Assembly: GCA_004298725.1 (NCBI GenBank)
Contig: SCQA01000114.1
Coordinates: 1-5,381 of the forward strand
DNA length: 5,381 nucleotides
Reading direction: 5' to 3'
From: a bacterium
GTDB lineage: Bacteria > Desulfobacterota > GWC2-55-46
This document shows, piece after piece, positions 5,011 through 5,381 of this stretch. Position numbers and translations under genes: made by a program. Within the stretch, counting starts at the first letter, position 1, and every line of letters begins with the position of its first letter. The notes under the pieces were generated by a model, which was given only the letters and a program-made list of their open reading frames with translations, made no database searches and was not told the origin of the DNA.

Positions 5011-5381
5011 ATGTTTTTTTTAGGTAAATTAGGCTTGTCAAAACGCCGGAAGGCTGTGGTTGGCGCGGCTTTTTTTACGGCAATAATCTTCGCCGGAGGG
5101 TGCTCGTCGAAACCGCCGCAGGACATGATAGAAATTCAAAAAGGCGAATTTACAATGGGCAGTAATCAGGTGGATAAAGAGGCCAAGGCAATGCAGTACG
5201 GCTCGCGAAAGCCGTGGTTCGCAAACGAGAGGCCGGAAAGAAAGGTAACTTTGTCTGCTTTCCTTATTGATAAAACGGAAGTGACCAACAGGCAGTATAA
5301 AGAGTTTGTTGACATAGCCGGACATAAACCTCCCATCAATTGGAACGGTACGGTTTTTCCTCAAGCCTTGGCCGAGCACCC
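5011..5381 (+). CDS. FGE/SUMF1-fold lipoprotein, 5' part only (cut by the window edge)
   Basis: The frame is open from ATG 5011 to the edge, giving 123 complete codons of what is usually a protein of more than 250 residues. A basic stretch (SKRRK, 10-14) and a hydrophobic run (15-28) lead to a lipobox, A28-G-G-C31, so Cys31 is the predicted lipidated residue. Ser at +2 favours outer-membrane sorting by E. coli rules. The FGE-sulfatase fold begins at about residue 39: EIQKGEFTMGSN (41-52), NERPERKVTLSAF (72-84), LIDKTEVTNRQYKEF (85-99), and AEHP at the cut edge, where the HPV motif is expected. The catalytic C-terminal half, including any cysteine pair, lies outside the window, so activity cannot be judged. 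It shares motifs with the FGE domain encoded at 2105-3157 but has a lipid anchor in place of the two CXXCH motifs, and it carries a longer insert after MGSN. It lies 51 bases after the membrane enzyme gene, so co-transcription with it is likely. Confidence 0.9.
   Translation, partial: MFFLGKLGLSKRRKAVVGAAFFTAIIFAGGCSSKPPQDMIEIQKGEFTMGSNQVDKEAKAMQYGSRKPWFANERPERKVTLSAFLIDKTEVTNRQYKEFVDIAGHKPPINWNGTVFPQALAEH

Noticed and set aside
5038..5379. 113-codon minus-strand open frame at the right edge
   Set aside because: It lies opposite the FGE lipoprotein, whose lipobox, FGE motifs and AGGAGG site are unmistakable.

Overview
The window carries five genes, all on the + strand. Four are complete and one is cut by the right edge. 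Nothing convincing is coded on the minus strand, and there is no tRNA, rRNA, CRISPR array, transposase or integrase. The base composition is moderate, the Shine-Dalgarno sites are GGAGG-type, and almost every product has a signal peptide or membrane segments. This points to a Gram-negative bacterium with a c-type-cytochrome-rich periplasm. An uncultured Nitrospirota- or Desulfobacterota-like lineage would fit, but the phylum is a guess from gene style, not something the sequence proves.

Layout: (1) 119-1165, a secreted SurA/PrsA-like parvulin peptidyl-prolyl isomerase. (2) 1388-1909, a monoheme c-type cytochrome lipoprotein. (3) 1910-2104, an intergenic stretch with a widespread dispersed palindromic repeat and then a distant Shine-Dalgarno. 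(4) 2105-3157, an exported protein joining a two-CXXCH (probable diheme) N-terminal segment to a complete formylglycine-generating-enzyme (FGE/SUMF1) fold. (5) 3376-4959, a seven-helix membrane protein fused to a spermidine-synthase-like domain. (6) 5011 to the edge, a second FGE-fold protein, this time a lipoprotein, of which 123 codons are visible.

The shared theme is the cell envelope: a periplasmic folding factor, a lipid-anchored electron carrier, a predicted heme-bearing FGE-fold protein, an inner-membrane enzyme of unknown substrate, and a lipid-anchored FGE-fold protein. The most interesting object is the CXXCH-FGE fusion. Its FGE half keeps a C-x4-C pair close to where FGE has its copper-binding catalytic cysteines, and the residues of one of the two structural disulfides of human FGE. 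A heme module on the same chain suggests a redox role, but no substrate (for instance a sulfatase) is encoded here, so the function is open.

The gaps between the first four genes are all about 195-222 bases, which is long for a tight operon. Only the last pair is close (51 bases). Each of the first genes may have its own promoter, but apart from a TATAAT box near the left edge and an AT-rich box abutting the start at 3376, no promoter can be supported.
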